This document shows positions 21,817 through 31,299 of a DNA stretch of 64,000 nucleotides, piece by piece. Positions within the stretch are counted from its first letter, which is position 1. Each line of letters opens with the position of its first letter. Location of the stretch: NCBI GenBank assembly GCA_036924285.1, contig JAYKYS010000002.1, positions 35,324,501-35,388,500 of the forward strand, given 5' to 3'. The notes beneath the pieces were generated by a model that did not search any database, was not told where the DNA came from, and saw only the letters and a program-made list of their open reading frames with translations. The DNA comes from Asterella californica. Its lineage: Eukaryota; Streptophyta; Marchantiopsida; Marchantiales; Aytoniaceae. A program made the translations under genes and the position numbers.

Positions 21817-24117
21817 ATGGATCGCAAGAGTGCTGCTGCTGCTACTTCTACGCCTGCTGCATCTACGTCTACTGCAGCTCCTTCTGTAGCACCTGCGGCT
21901 ACAACGACATATGCACCTGGTCTGGATACGGCAGAGATTCTGAAGACACTTGCGGCCCTGGTCCAACAACATCCGATCGTTGGAGGGGGTGAGTTGAAGT
22001 CTACCAAGGCTTTGCAAGCAACTGTGAATAGATGCGGTAGATTTGAAGGTAGAGATATTTCTAGATATCTGCGTGAATACAGAGGAGAGATGGAACTAGT
22101 TAGAGTTACTGATGCTGAGATGATAGGGAGTTTTGAGTTAGCTGTAATCTCTGAGTTGCGGGATCAGGTTAGGGATGTACAGAGAAGAAATCTAGGTGTC
22201 TGGATGAGTTTCGAACGATCTCTTCGAGAGGAGTTTCTCGAAGAAGATTCAGAGAGAGTCACTAGAAGAACGTTTCTGGACTGGGTTGAGCAGCAACCTG
22301 GTCGTATGATGAACCTGAATGAGATGCTGAGAGAGTTTGATCGGAGATACCGACAACTCTCAACTCTTGAGAGGATAACCTTAGATGCTAGGAAAACCGA
22401 GCTTTTCCTGCAAGCTACCGATGATGCTACGGCAGATCGGTTATGCTTTATGTTGGCTGACCGATCGGCTGAAGGAGGAGTTACTACTGATTGGGGGAGA
22501 GTTGAGGATGCTGTTGCTGTATTGACGAGACAAAGGCGTGGAAGAGTGGCTGTGGGAGGACGTCCGCTTGCAGAAGTGACCGCTCAACCTCGCACTGCTC
22601 CTCAAGTACAGCAACCTCCGGCTCTTGCTCCCAGACCTGTTGTACGGGCTGCAGTACCTTTGATACCAGTGGTGTCAGTTCCTGCACAAAGGGCACCGGT
22701 TCAGAGACCTGCAGAGAACCATGGACAGCAGAACCAGATCGAAGACCTGATTCGGCAGATGAGAGAATTGAAGGTGGAGCTAGCTGGTCTGCAGAGAGAG
22801 CAGCCACCGGCGCCTGCTGCTGCACGTCCAGGAGGTGCTCCTGTTCGTAGATGTATCTGGTGTGACAGTCAAGATCATTTCCGAGGGGACTGTCAAGAGC
22901 TCACGGCTGCTTTACGAGATGGTGTGGTTCGCTACCAGAACGGTAGGCTGCACCTTTCTTCTACTGGAGAGCCGCTAAGCACACAGTTTGGACGAGGAGG
23001 CATGAGGAGTCTATCTCAGATTACAGCTGCTGCAACTATACATGCATTGATGGCACCACCGGTAAATCCTGATGTATATGCCGGTCACATTGAAGTTTCT
23101 TCTAGTCCTACGTTGCTAGATAGGACTACTGAGAAGAAACCTGTTCAAGTTCTTTCTGAAGTACTGAAGAGAGGAGCTGAGGCTATCCGTAGAGTCACAG
23201 GGTGGGGTGATCCTGTTGACGCTGCGTCTATCAAAGCATTCTTGGACGTGCATAGACACGTTCACTGGCAGGATGCTTCTGTGGAGGAGAAGAGGCGGCG
23301 AGAAGCCTCTGAACTTGATACTGGAGTTCCAGAGGAGACTGGAGATAGACGGAGGGTCACAAGGAGACAAGCAGCTCCTCCCGAAGATATCCCTTCTACT
23401 TCTGCAGCTCCCCCACCTGCACCAGGTCCGATGGAGGACGTGCAGAGATCCCAGCAGGAGCCAACGACTGCTGGTAGACGGTTTACTGCCCAAGAGAAAG
23501 GAAAAGGACCGGTTTACAAGTTGGCAGCAGATATAGAGACTTCAACTGATCTCAAGAGCATCTTGGAGCAGAGAATACTTGACGCGCGAATCGAGTTTTC
23601 TCTTCGAGAAGTTCTTGGTATTGCGAAGAGGGAGTTTCACGAGCTGATCATCGACATCATCAAGCGGAAGAGACAGGTGATGTCTGAACAAGTAGAAAGC
23701 CAGATGATAGAGATGGTAGGAGCTTCTGTTAATGATGCAGAATTCGGGAAGGTGCATTTTCAGGAGGCTGATGATACAGAGTATCAGCAAGAAACATTGG
23801 TTGCTGGTACCAACACTGCTGAGTTTGATGATGAAGAAGCTGGCGACGAGAGTCCAGCTACTGATAGCGACTTCAGAAAGAGACACTGGGCTCGTGCTAC
23901 GACGACTACACGAGTTCGTCTCGGAAGTCTTGAACCTGTTGCTGCGTTAGTCGATCACGGTTCAGAGATCAACATCATGTCACGAGAAGTGTACGAGAGA
24001 GGACAGTGGCCTATCGAACTGAACCATGGTTGGGTGCTACGAGCTACAAACAACCAGAAGGGTGAGTTATACGGCGCTTGTCCCAACGTGAGAGTGAAGC
24101 TGGGTGATGTGGGGTAG
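21817..24117 (+). CDS. gag: Gag with zinc knuckle and N-terminal part of the aspartic protease
   Basis: The first in-frame ATG is at 21817, after an upstream open stretch without ATG; it gives 766 residues. An Ala/Thr-rich start precedes a capsid-like region (RDISRYLREYRGEMEL, TFLDWVEQQPG, RKTELFLQATDD). A zinc knuckle follows, with a perfect CX2CX4HX4C spacing starting at the TGT at 22852 (CIWCDSQDHFRGDC). After a charged, Pro-rich linker comes the protease active-site strand ALVDHGSEINIMS, with Asp at 23953 and D-H-G instead of the usual D-S/T-G. The frame ends at TAG after GGGG at 24115, while protease-like sequence (SSASHPVILGQPYI) continues in the -1 frame. The capsid part matches relics at 3.4 and 39.6 kb. 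Confidence 0.9.
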   Translation: MDRKSAAAATSTPAASTSTAAPSVAPAATTTYAPGLDTAEILKTLAALVQQHPIVGGGELKSTKALQATVNRCGRFEGRDISRYLREYRGEMELVRVTDAEMIGSFELAVISELRDQVRDVQRRNLGVWMSFERSLREEFLEEDSERVTRRTFLDWVEQQPGRMMNLNEMLREFDRRYRQLSTLERITLDARKTELFLQATDDATADRLCFMLADRSAEGGVTTDWGRVEDAVAVLTRQRRGRVAVGGRPLAEVTAQPRTAPQVQQPPALAPRPVVRAAVPLIPVVSVPAQRAPVQRPAENHGQQNQIEDLIRQMRELKVELAGLQREQPPAPAAARPGGAPVRRCIWCDSQDHFRGDCQELTAALRDGVVRYQNGRLHLSSTGEPLSTQFGRGGMRSLSQITAAATIHALMAPPVNPDVYAGHIEVSSSPTLLDRTTEKKPVQVLSEVLKRGAEAIRRVTGWGDPVDAASIKAFLDVHRHVHWQDASVEEKRRREASELDTGVPEETGDRRRVTRRQAAPPEDIPSTSAAPPPAPGPMEDVQRSQQEPTTAGRRFTAQEKGKGPVYKLAADIETSTDLKSILEQRILDARIEFSLREVLGIAKREFHELIIDIIKRKRQVMSEQVESQMIEMVGASVNDAEFGKVHFQEADDTEYQQETLVAGTNTAEFDDEEAGDESPATDSDFRKRHWARATTTTRVRLGSLEPVAALVDHGSEINIMSREVYERGQWPIELNHGWVLRATNNQKGELYGACPNVRVKLGDVG

Positions 24118-24944
24118 ATCAGCACTTCTTCGTGCAGTCTTCTGCTTCTCATCCTGTGATTCTTGGTCAGCCTTATATCACCGCAGTTAGAATGGAGACG
24201 AAGGTGATGGATGACGGATCTCACTATGCTAGGATCCGTAGTCCAGATGATAGACGTTCTGTGCAGTTTTTGACCGTTCGTACGAACCACGAACGAAATA
24301 GACAGACTTTGAGAGATTCTCCTATCTATAGGGGCAAGGACTTTCTGAAACCACTCTTGTAGGACGGGATATCAAGAGTGATGGATCTGATACTACTATG
24401 ATCCTGCTTGAGCAGCCTGTGGGGTCACAGCAGACTGATGAAGAGATTGCTCAAGATTCTGAAAATAGCTGCACTGTACAGGAGTTCTGAGTGAAGATGA
24501 GATGATTTCTGGTGTTTACGAGGAGTTTGTAGGTGTACAGTCTTTTGTTCGTTGGCTAGATGATGTAGATAGGTTGATGGAGCAAATAGGAGGAAGGGTG
24601 GTGATCCCCATCCACTCTCGTAAAGTCTATGAGGAGGTTGTCTCGTGCTTACAATCTCGTCCTCATCCGAGACTAGAGAGTGGATGGAAGGATGCAATCT
24701 GCTGGTGTGGCTCTCGTGAAGAAGCGGAGGTTCACACCAAATACAAAACTGTAGCGAAGAAGGTGAAACCAGTGGCGACTCAATTACCTGTTGACTCACA
24801 ACAGCAGATGGAGTTAGCTGCCACGGAGCCTGTACTGAGAGATCCTAAACAGATAAGACACGAGTTTACTCAAGAGACACTCGAGCAGCTCCAGATAGGA
24901 GGGGGTGGCTTCTTGACTGAAGTGGAGAAACGAGCTTTGAGCAG
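24118..24944 (+). pseudogene. Protease C-terminus and linker in shifted frames
   Basis: Coding continues from the gag frame through three intermediate segments, each shifted by -1 relative to the one before. 24118 to about 24340 (VILGQPYITAV) is the protease end. About 24341-24485 (LSETTLVGRDI) and about 24485-24944 (LSEDEMISGVYEEF to TEVEKRALSR) form the linker up to the polymerase. A fourth -1 step leads into the frame that starts at 24945. As sequenced, a full Gag-Pol cannot be made without frameshifting at several places. Confidence 0.75.
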
Positions 24945-27872
24945 ATGATAGTTAGTCATGGTAAGGCATTTTCTTTCTCAGCTGGAGAGATTGGTTGTGT
25001 GGATCCTAGTGTGATAGCTCCGATGGTTATCTTCACTGTTCCTCACGTACCTTGGGACTTGAAGCCGATTCCTGTCCCTCGTGCCTTGCTACCGAAGGTG
25101 ATTGAGTTACTGAAGGAGAGGATGCGGATGGGTATTCTTGAACCATCTATGGCTCCGTACTCTAGCCGTTGGTTCACAGTACCTAAGAAGACAGGAGCTT
25201 TACGCTTCATCCAAGACTTACAGCCTGCCAACAACATCACGATTCGAAACGTTGGGACAGGACCGGTGGTGGATGAAGTAGCCGAGGCATTTGCTGGAAG
25301 ATCTATCTATTCTATTGGAGATCTGTTTTCAGGTTACGATCAGTTTCAGCTTGCTTTGGAGAGTAGAGACTTGACTACCATGCGTACACCTTTGGGGTTG
25401 ATGCGGATGTGTACTCTTCCTCAGGGCGCAACAAACTCAGTAGCCCATATGCAAAATGCGATGCATAAGGTGTTACGAGAGTTTGTACCTGAGGTTACTA
25501 TCCCATTTCTGGATGATATCCCCATGAAAGGCTGTCCGGTGGAAGACAAAGACGAAGCTGTGACTTCTGATGGTTGTAGAAAGTTCGTTGCAGACCACAT
25601 TCGAGATGTGGAGAAGATTCTGATGCGCCTGGAAGAGGTACACCTCACTCTGTCAGGTACCAAATCTCGTTTTGGAATGTCAAAGATTGTGGTGGTTGGT
25701 CACTTATGCGGTACTTTTGGAAGGCGTCCGAACCCAGAGAAGGTAGATGCTATAGTAAGGATAGCAGACTGTACCAACATCACTGAGGTTCGACGATTCT
25801 TAGGAGCTTGTGTGTTCTTTCGTGTGAGTATTCCTCATTATGCACACATTGCCGAGTCTCTGTATGCACTTCTGAGAAAGGGAAAGAGGTTTACTTGGCA
25901 GCAAGAACATCACGAGACGATGGAGCAGCTGAAAGAGATTCTGAAGTCTCCACCTGTGCTAAGGAGACTTAGCTACGAGAGCGGAAGACCTATCATACTG
26001 ACTGTTGACACGAGTCCAAAGGCGATTGGATGGACAGTCGGTCAAGAAGATGCAGATGGTGTGCGGTTTGTTTCTAGGTTTGGAGCTCGGATCTTAACAG
26101 ATAGACAACGTAACTATCCTCAAGTGAAGCGTGAGTTGTGGGGAGCTGTTACTGCTATGAAGGTAGACCGAGAGTTCTTGATAGGTGCACGTGTGATACT
26201 AGAAACAGACTGTTTGCCTTTGTTAGGTATGATAGCAAACTGTAATACTCCAGACATAGCAATGTTACGATGGATTGCTTATATCCGGAGTATGAATCCT
26301 GAGCTGAAGCATATAGCAGGAAAGGATAATCCTGTTGCAGACATGTTATCTAGGGCTTGTTATACAGATGAAGAAGAGATGATTACTGCAGTCGAAGATG
26401 AAGAGAAGAGAGACGTTTGGTGCCAAGTTGGTCAGCAGACTTCAGACTTGGAACCACTGCCGTTCTACGAGGAGTTCTACACGGAAAAGTTCCGTGATAT
26501 CGGATACTATCTGAGTTCATTCTGCAGACGAGAAGGCTGGAGTGATGCAAAGTTCAAGGAGATCAGACGAAAGGCGTACGGTTACCTTCTACATGAAGGT
26601 TATCTGTGGAAACGTCAGAAGAGAAGAGATGGGATGCTTGTTAGAGTGGTAGATGATCAACCGACGAAGCTGAATCTGCTTAAGGAGTTTCATGACACCT
26701 TGTGGGCAGGACATCGTGGAGTTTGGGCTACATACACGAAGATGAAGGATCGATACTGGTGGAAGGGTTTGTATCAAGACGTAGTGGATTTTGTTGGGTC
26801 GTGTCTGCACTGCCAGTTCTACTCTAAAGTCCGTTACAGAGATGGACTTGTACCTACCTACCCACCTAGTATTCATTTTTCGTGGGTCCTTGATCTTGTG
26901 ATGATGCCGCCGGGACTATGGGGGATGCGCTACTTGGTGTTAGCTCGGGAAGATCTCTCCAACTATGTGGAGGGACGAGCACTGCGAACGAAGACTACAG
27001 AGAACATATGTAGATTCGTGCTTGAAGATATCATCTGTCGTTATGGATCTGTTGGAAGACTACGAGCAGATAGGGGTGAGCTGAGAGGTGCAGAAGCGAA
27101 GGAGTTCTTTGCTCGTTATGGAGTAAAGCTTCGTCTTACTACTGCCATGAATCCAGAAGGGATTGGTAAGAGTGAACGAGGACACCTTTCTATTGTTCAC
27201 GCTTTAGTAAAAGCATGTGATGGTAGGCCTAGAGAATGGCCGAGACTACTTCCATTCGCTTTATGGGCTGATAGAACCACACACTGTACCACGACTGGCT
27301 ATATGCCAGTTGAGCTTATGCTGGGGCAGAAACCGATCATGCCTGCTGAGGAGGACTTTCCTACGTGGGCTACGCTACCGTGGGAAGATGGTATAGATCA
27401 TACTTCACTTCTTGCTTTACGAACTAGGCAGTTGGAGCGAAGGGAGGAGGATCTTGCTGAGGCGCAAGAGAAGCTGAAGGTGGCTCGAGTTAGAAACAAG
27501 GAGCGTTTTGACAAGACTCACCGACTACAACTAAAGCCGATACGCGTTGGTGATTGGGTTCTGGTGTATGATAGCACGCTGGAGAACCAGCATTCTACAC
27601 TTCGTAAGTTCTCGCGAAGATGGTTCGGACCTTATGTTGTGTTAGATGTGTATGAGAATGCCACTTATAGTTTACGAGAGCTAGATGGTACTCCTTTGAA
27701 ACTATCTGTGGCCGGCAAGCGAGTAAAGTTGTTCAAACAACGTGGAGGATCAGTAGATTTGTTCAACTTTGTAGAGTCTGAGCAGAGGACGACAAGAGAT
27801 GAAGACGTCTCGGCTACTGAAGAGGTTGAGGCGGAGGAGAGTGACGATAATGAAGAGCAAACAGAAGACTGA
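24945..27872 (+). CDS. pol: Reverse transcriptase, RNase H and integrase (Pol)
   Basis: 975 residues from the ATG at 24945. The reverse transcriptase has HVPWDLKPIPVPR, SIGDLFSGYDQ (catalytic Asp about 126), LPQGATNSV and IPFLDDIPMKG (Asp190-Asp191; FLDD in place of the plant YLDD). RNase H shows VDTSPKA (Asp355), KRELWGA (Glu397), ETDCLP (Asp422) and NPVADMLSR (Asp466). Integrase has an HHCC zinc site (His583, His590, Cys620, Cys623), catalytic WVLDLVM (Asp650), ADRGELRG (Asp709) and GKSERGH (Glu744). A GPY module with RKFSRRWFGPYVV and an acidic tail follow. No chromodomain is seen. The ATG overlaps the stop of the preceding frame, so in the ancestor this was probably continuous with the upstream coding. 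All catalytic residues are present. Confidence 0.93.
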   Translation: MIVSHGKAFSFSAGEIGCVDPSVIAPMVIFTVPHVPWDLKPIPVPRALLPKVIELLKERMRMGILEPSMAPYSSRWFTVPKKTGALRFIQDLQPANNITIRNVGTGPVVDEVAEAFAGRSIYSIGDLFSGYDQFQLALESRDLTTMRTPLGLMRMCTLPQGATNSVAHMQNAMHKVLREFVPEVTIPFLDDIPMKGCPVEDKDEAVTSDGCRKFVADHIRDVEKILMRLEEVHLTLSGTKSRFGMSKIVVVGHLCGTFGRRPNPEKVDAIVRIADCTNITEVRRFLGACVFFRVSIPHYAHIAESLYALLRKGKRFTWQQEHHETMEQLKEILKSPPVLRRLSYESGRPIILTVDTSPKAIGWTVGQEDADGVRFVSRFGARILTDRQRNYPQVKRELWGAVTAMKVDREFLIGARVILETDCLPLLGMIANCNTPDIAMLRWIAYIRSMNPELKHIAGKDNPVADMLSRACYTDEEEMITAVEDEEKRDVWCQVGQQTSDLEPLPFYEEFYTEKFRDIGYYLSSFCRREGWSDAKFKEIRRKAYGYLLHEGYLWKRQKRRDGMLVRVVDDQPTKLNLLKEFHDTLWAGHRGVWATYTKMKDRYWWKGLYQDVVDFVGSCLHCQFYSKVRYRDGLVPTYPPSIHFSWVLDLVMMPPGLWGMRYLVLAREDLSNYVEGRALRTKTTENICRFVLEDIICRYGSVGRLRADRGELRGAEAKEFFARYGVKLRLTTAMNPEGIGKSERGHLSIVHALVKACDGRPREWPRLLPFALWADRTTHCTTTGYMPVELMLGQKPIMPAEEDFPTWATLPWEDGIDHTSLLALRTRQLERREEDLAEAQEKLKVARVRNKERFDKTHRLQLKPIRVGDWVLVYDSTLENQHSTLRKFSRRWFGPYVVLDVYENATYSLRELDGTPLKLSVAGKRVKLFKQRGGSVDLFNFVESEQRTTRDEDVSATEEVEAEESDDNEEQTED

Positions 27873-27906
27873 AGAGGTTGGCACATGCCGGAGGATGTGC
27901 AGGTTT

Positions 27907-27918
27907 GGAGGAGGTGGA
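27907..27918 (+). promoter_or_regulatory. Polypurine tract
   Basis: GGAGGAGGTGGA directly before the 3' LTR; it primes plus-strand DNA synthesis in LTR elements. The same place in the gag-only element (41738-41749) has AGAGGAGATGGA. Confidence 0.8.
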
Positions 27919-28436
27919 TGTCGTGATGTAAATCATTTCACATAGTGAATGATTCACCTCTCAGTTAGAAGTTAATCTCTCTGAGCCAAGTTAGGATCTC
28001 AGAGAAGTCGATTCTAGGGAATGATATATATTTTTTGAGTCTTAGTAGGTTTGGGACACAAAAGGACAGAGAAATGAAGCTATGAACTCCCATTGGTCTA
28101 ATTTTGTCTTTACTTACTGCTAAACTTAGTAGTAGGGGTCTTAAGAGGAGTTCTGAAGTCTGAACCATCGTATGTTTCTGATTCTAGACCGTTAAAGTTC
28201 ACTGTCTGACCTTATTACTGCTAGTCTGATCTGATCTTCGCTTCCTGAACATACTGGAGGGTCCATTCGACCTGAGTGAGTGTCTATAGTGCCCTTTATG
28301 ACCTGAACCCTACCTCTGTATAGTAAGCAATCACAGCTTGAAGCCCAACGCTTCCCTGAGTAGACCGAACATAGCCTTCAAGGTCATATCACAGCCAGAA
28401 GGTTTTGCCCTTCTCAGGAAAACTCTCAACTAGACA
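27919..28436 (+). repeat. 3' LTR of the intact Ty3-like element
   Basis: Begins TGTCGTGATG and ends CTCAACTAGACA, followed by the CCGG duplication. The single A-for-C change near the end breaks the terminal inverted match seen in the 5' LTR. Confidence 0.93.
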
Positions 28437-28476
28437 CCGGGTATTTTTGAGTTTGAAGCTTGCAGTTTTGGTTTAG

Positions 28477-28743
28477 AAACGCACGAGAGCTATCCCTGCT
28501 GACGGGTTTGCCGCCTCCACATCAGCAAAGAATAGAGCTTCATCTGCTCTGAACAATACTCTCGGTTCTTTCTCCACTGAAGTTGTTCACGTGAAAAAAC
28601 AGCAACTCGAATTTGCAAGAGAGATTGAGAAAACCAGAACCAAAAATTCAAACCAGCGATCTGATAAGAGAATTTTGGTGTTAGATAAGATGACGACTGC
28701 TCTCATGGATATTGGCTCTGCTTTGAATAGCCATCAGAGATAA
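28477..28743 (+). CDS. Exon-like open frame of unknown family beside the insertion
   Basis: An 88-codon frame with no ATG near its start runs from just after a TAG at 28474 to TAA at 28741-28743. The protein is charged and helix-prone (VVHVKKQQLEFAREIEKTR, then DKMTTALMDIGSALNSHQR), with a codon pattern that looks real rather than random. It resembles the C-terminal helices of Myb/SANT-like transposon or trihelix proteins, but I cannot name it. It lies 40 bp from the retrotransposon end, so it may be the last exon of a gene or relic cut off by that insertion. Confidence 0.35.
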   Translation, partial: KRTRAIPADGFAASTSAKNRASSALNNTLGSFSTEVVHVKKQQLEFAREIEKTRTKNSNQRSDKRILVLDKMTTALMDIGSALNSHQR

Positions 28744-28839
28744 GCTTACCTTGTAGAGTACTCTTTTTGAACTAGAATCTCGAGTTTAGATATCAAAGTA
28801 CTTTACTGAGTTTCAGGTGTAACCTGAGACATTTTGACT

Positions 28840-29040
28840 TTATGGGTGTCTTTTTCTTATGTATCAGGTTAAGCTTTAGTAATTTTGAGTTTATCAAAAC
28901 TCATGTTTATTGTGTATCATATATAACCTGAATAATTTTGAGTTTTTCAAGACCTTCCATATTGTGTATAAGATATAACCTCAGTAATTTTGATTTTACC
29001 ATAGCACTTTAAGCTGAATGGTTTTGAGTTCTTCAGAGTT
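28840..29040. repeat. Imperfect tandem repeat of about 60 bp
   Basis: About four divergent units share AATTTTGAGTTT and TGTGTATNANATATAACCT. Confidence 0.6.
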
Positions 29041-30394
29041 CAGCTTCAGATGTTGTGTATTGCTTTGTGGAATGATGTGCAGACGTGAGTTAGATTATGA
29101 AGGTCGTGATTGCTGCTGTTCTGGTAGCAGTGAGATGGTTCTCATCTTCGTGCATGTATGAACGAAGATCGTAATGACGCAGGAGTGGTTGGGTTCGTGC
29201 GCTTCTCGGACCTGTGTGTGCTTCCACTGAGGCAACGTACAACTGTATCATAAGTTAAAGGACCTTTTCACAGAAACTTTTTATGTGGTTCTTTGGCCAA
29301 GTCCTAGTGTCAATCAGTTCTATGTATTTTTGGGTTCGAGAATACATATCATGACTCTCCACAGCATCCAGTCACTTTTAAAAATGTTCTTTTTTTTGTA
29401 AATTCGGGCGACTAAGACACATGTCGTCACGATGAAAGAAAATGAAATAGCAAAATCACGTACGAATAAGAGAAGAGAAAACTCAAATATGCATGTTCAA
29501 CCACTTTTGGAGAACTTTTGCTCGGTATTTGTTATCAGAAAATATTTAATTATTATATCAAAATTCTATATAATTTTAATAAAAATAAAAATTAATTTTT
29601 AAATATTGACGGAACTACGGAAACATCCCAGAAAACCCATAAGTGAAGTCTATACCAACATGCTTCCAACAGTATAAGTCCTGCGGCTTCTCGACCAAAA
29701 TGTTTATTTCAATAAATAATTTAGTTTATTATTTAACTTTTTTATCGGAAGGATTAAGTAATAAATTAATTTTGCATCCGTCTTCATCTTCACATGGAAG
29801 AGGTGAATATGCAAGCGATATATTCTCGACCAAATATACTTGTCAACCTATCATTATGTTCAAATTTTGGCAAAAATTCACCTCTGTGTGAGAACCAGAC
29901 AAAAAAATAAGTGTTAAAGCTCGAGTATGACTACAAATGCTCCGGGCGATCGAAAAAACTTTATTTTGCGGGTTTGCTTCAGAGAACTGAGGAAGTTAAT
30001 CGTTATGCAGAAAATGGATTTGGTGAGTACATTTTCAACCCAACTTGGAATATGTGAAATGAGAAATCAACTATGAGCTGTTAACCCGCTTTACAAGTTA
30101 TGATTCATCTCAACTAAACTACTGAGTAATTACAGAAATACGTTAAGATGAAGATTTCAAGCTTTCTTGACATTAAAGAGAACCTTTAAAAATACATAAT
30201 GAAAAAAAGAATATTTCTTTTCATGCTTTTATACTTATATAGCGAAACTTCGTTATAATCACATACTTGGTGCTCTGCATTTGGGGGATAATAAAGATTT
30301 GTGCTAATATATACATAATCACGATTACAAACATAGAACTCAAGAACGTGAATATAAATGCATAGTCTCCGAGGGTAGATATCAGTCCGTTGAA
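29041..30394. other. AT-rich intergenic sequence with a dispersed repeat
   Basis: No gene seen. The part around 29700-29860 is related to 37740-37890 and more weakly to 63840-63890: all share a GGAAGAGGTGAATATGCAAG-like core (GGAGGAGGTAAATATGCAGG in the last). It is an unclassified dispersed repeat. Confidence 0.5.
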
Positions 30395-30621
30395 GAGTTC
30401 AAAAGCACGGCATGGATTGTATAAACATAACGACCGATAACGATTCAGTCAATCTCAGTGATCCATCTCTATGTCAGGTTCACTGGTGGACTTCGGTGGA
30501 ACGAGCACGAGCGCAGGAAGTTTCTCAAGAAGCTTCTCACGCGAAGCTGCTTCTGACGTTCTCACGTTCTCTCGCCCGATTCCACGCTCTGCACATCCCA
30601 GTGATCCCACCGATCTTCCTC

Positions 30622-30740
30622 GCTATCTCGCTCTCTCACTATGCCGCCGTCTACCCTAAACCCTCGCTATCTCGTTATGCCGTCTCCTCGCTATCTCGCT
30701 ACCTCGCTATGCCGCTATGTCGCTGTCTCTTCTTTATCTT
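30622..30740. repeat. Degenerate CGCTATCTCGCTATGCCG repeat
   Basis: Many copies of CTCGCTATCTCG, CTCGTTATGCCG and CTCGCTATGCCG. Absent from the left arm, so it arose or was lost after the duplication. Confidence 0.7.
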
Positions 30741-31171
30741 CACCTCACTACCTCTGTGGTAGAAATCAGACGTCTAACAGCGTGGTGAACCTCGCTCCAA
30801 CGAACCGCGAACGGTCAAGGGCAAGTCACTTAATTTTTCATTAAAATGACATTAATCTAGAAATCCTCTAACGAACATTAGTTTGAGAAATGGTGACAAC
30901 ACTGTAGGGTTCTGAGAAATGTATACTACCAACTTCCGAGACACAGAAGATAGGCACGTGTGTATCACGAGGTCTGTTTGTCGTTCAATTACATTTTACA
31001 TGTAAACGAAGAAGATCAACGGATTCGATGGGCTTCGAACAAGCCAAAAGCCGCCAGATTCATCTTCTAAACAAGATTACAGTGATGTTGCAACCGGATG
31101 GTCCCGGTTATACCGGTTTCTGAACATCCAGTTGGTGATTCTCCCGATTCGCTGGTCGGGTTCTGGTCGAG

Positions 31172-31178
31172 TATAAAT
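31172..31178 (+). promoter_or_regulatory. TATA box of the right GST gene
   Basis: TATAAAT about 122 bp before the ATG at 31300, in the same context as the left copy. Confidence 0.6.
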
Positions 31179-31299
31179 TCGTGAGATGAGAGGAGAGGAA
31201 TATCAGAGAGAAGAAACTGAAGCTCAGATATCAGACTGTAGCTTCTGAGTGCAAAATTGAATCTACGCGAAGGTAACTGACAGGAAGTTTGCTGTTGCG

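Larger units (their letters stand above)
21230..28436 (+). mobile_element. Near-complete Ty3-like LTR retrotransposon (7.2 kb)
   Basis: Two 518-bp LTRs (21230-21747 and 27919-28436) flank gag-protease and reverse transcriptase/RNase H/integrase frames in the Ty3 order. CCGG precedes and follows the element (21226-21229 and 28437-28440). By hand count the LTRs differ at about 13 of 518 positions, which implies a fairly recent but not brand-new insertion. Four single-base frame changes lie between protease and reverse transcriptase; the long frames on either side are open. The polymerase resembles the lineage typical of basidiomycete fungi more than common plant gypsy groups, and no chromodomain is visible. 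Confidence 0.95.

Noticed and set aside
23207..23536. Long frames overlapping gag and pol in other phases
   Set aside because: They are overlapped by the gag frame, which carries the domain motifs; they have none.
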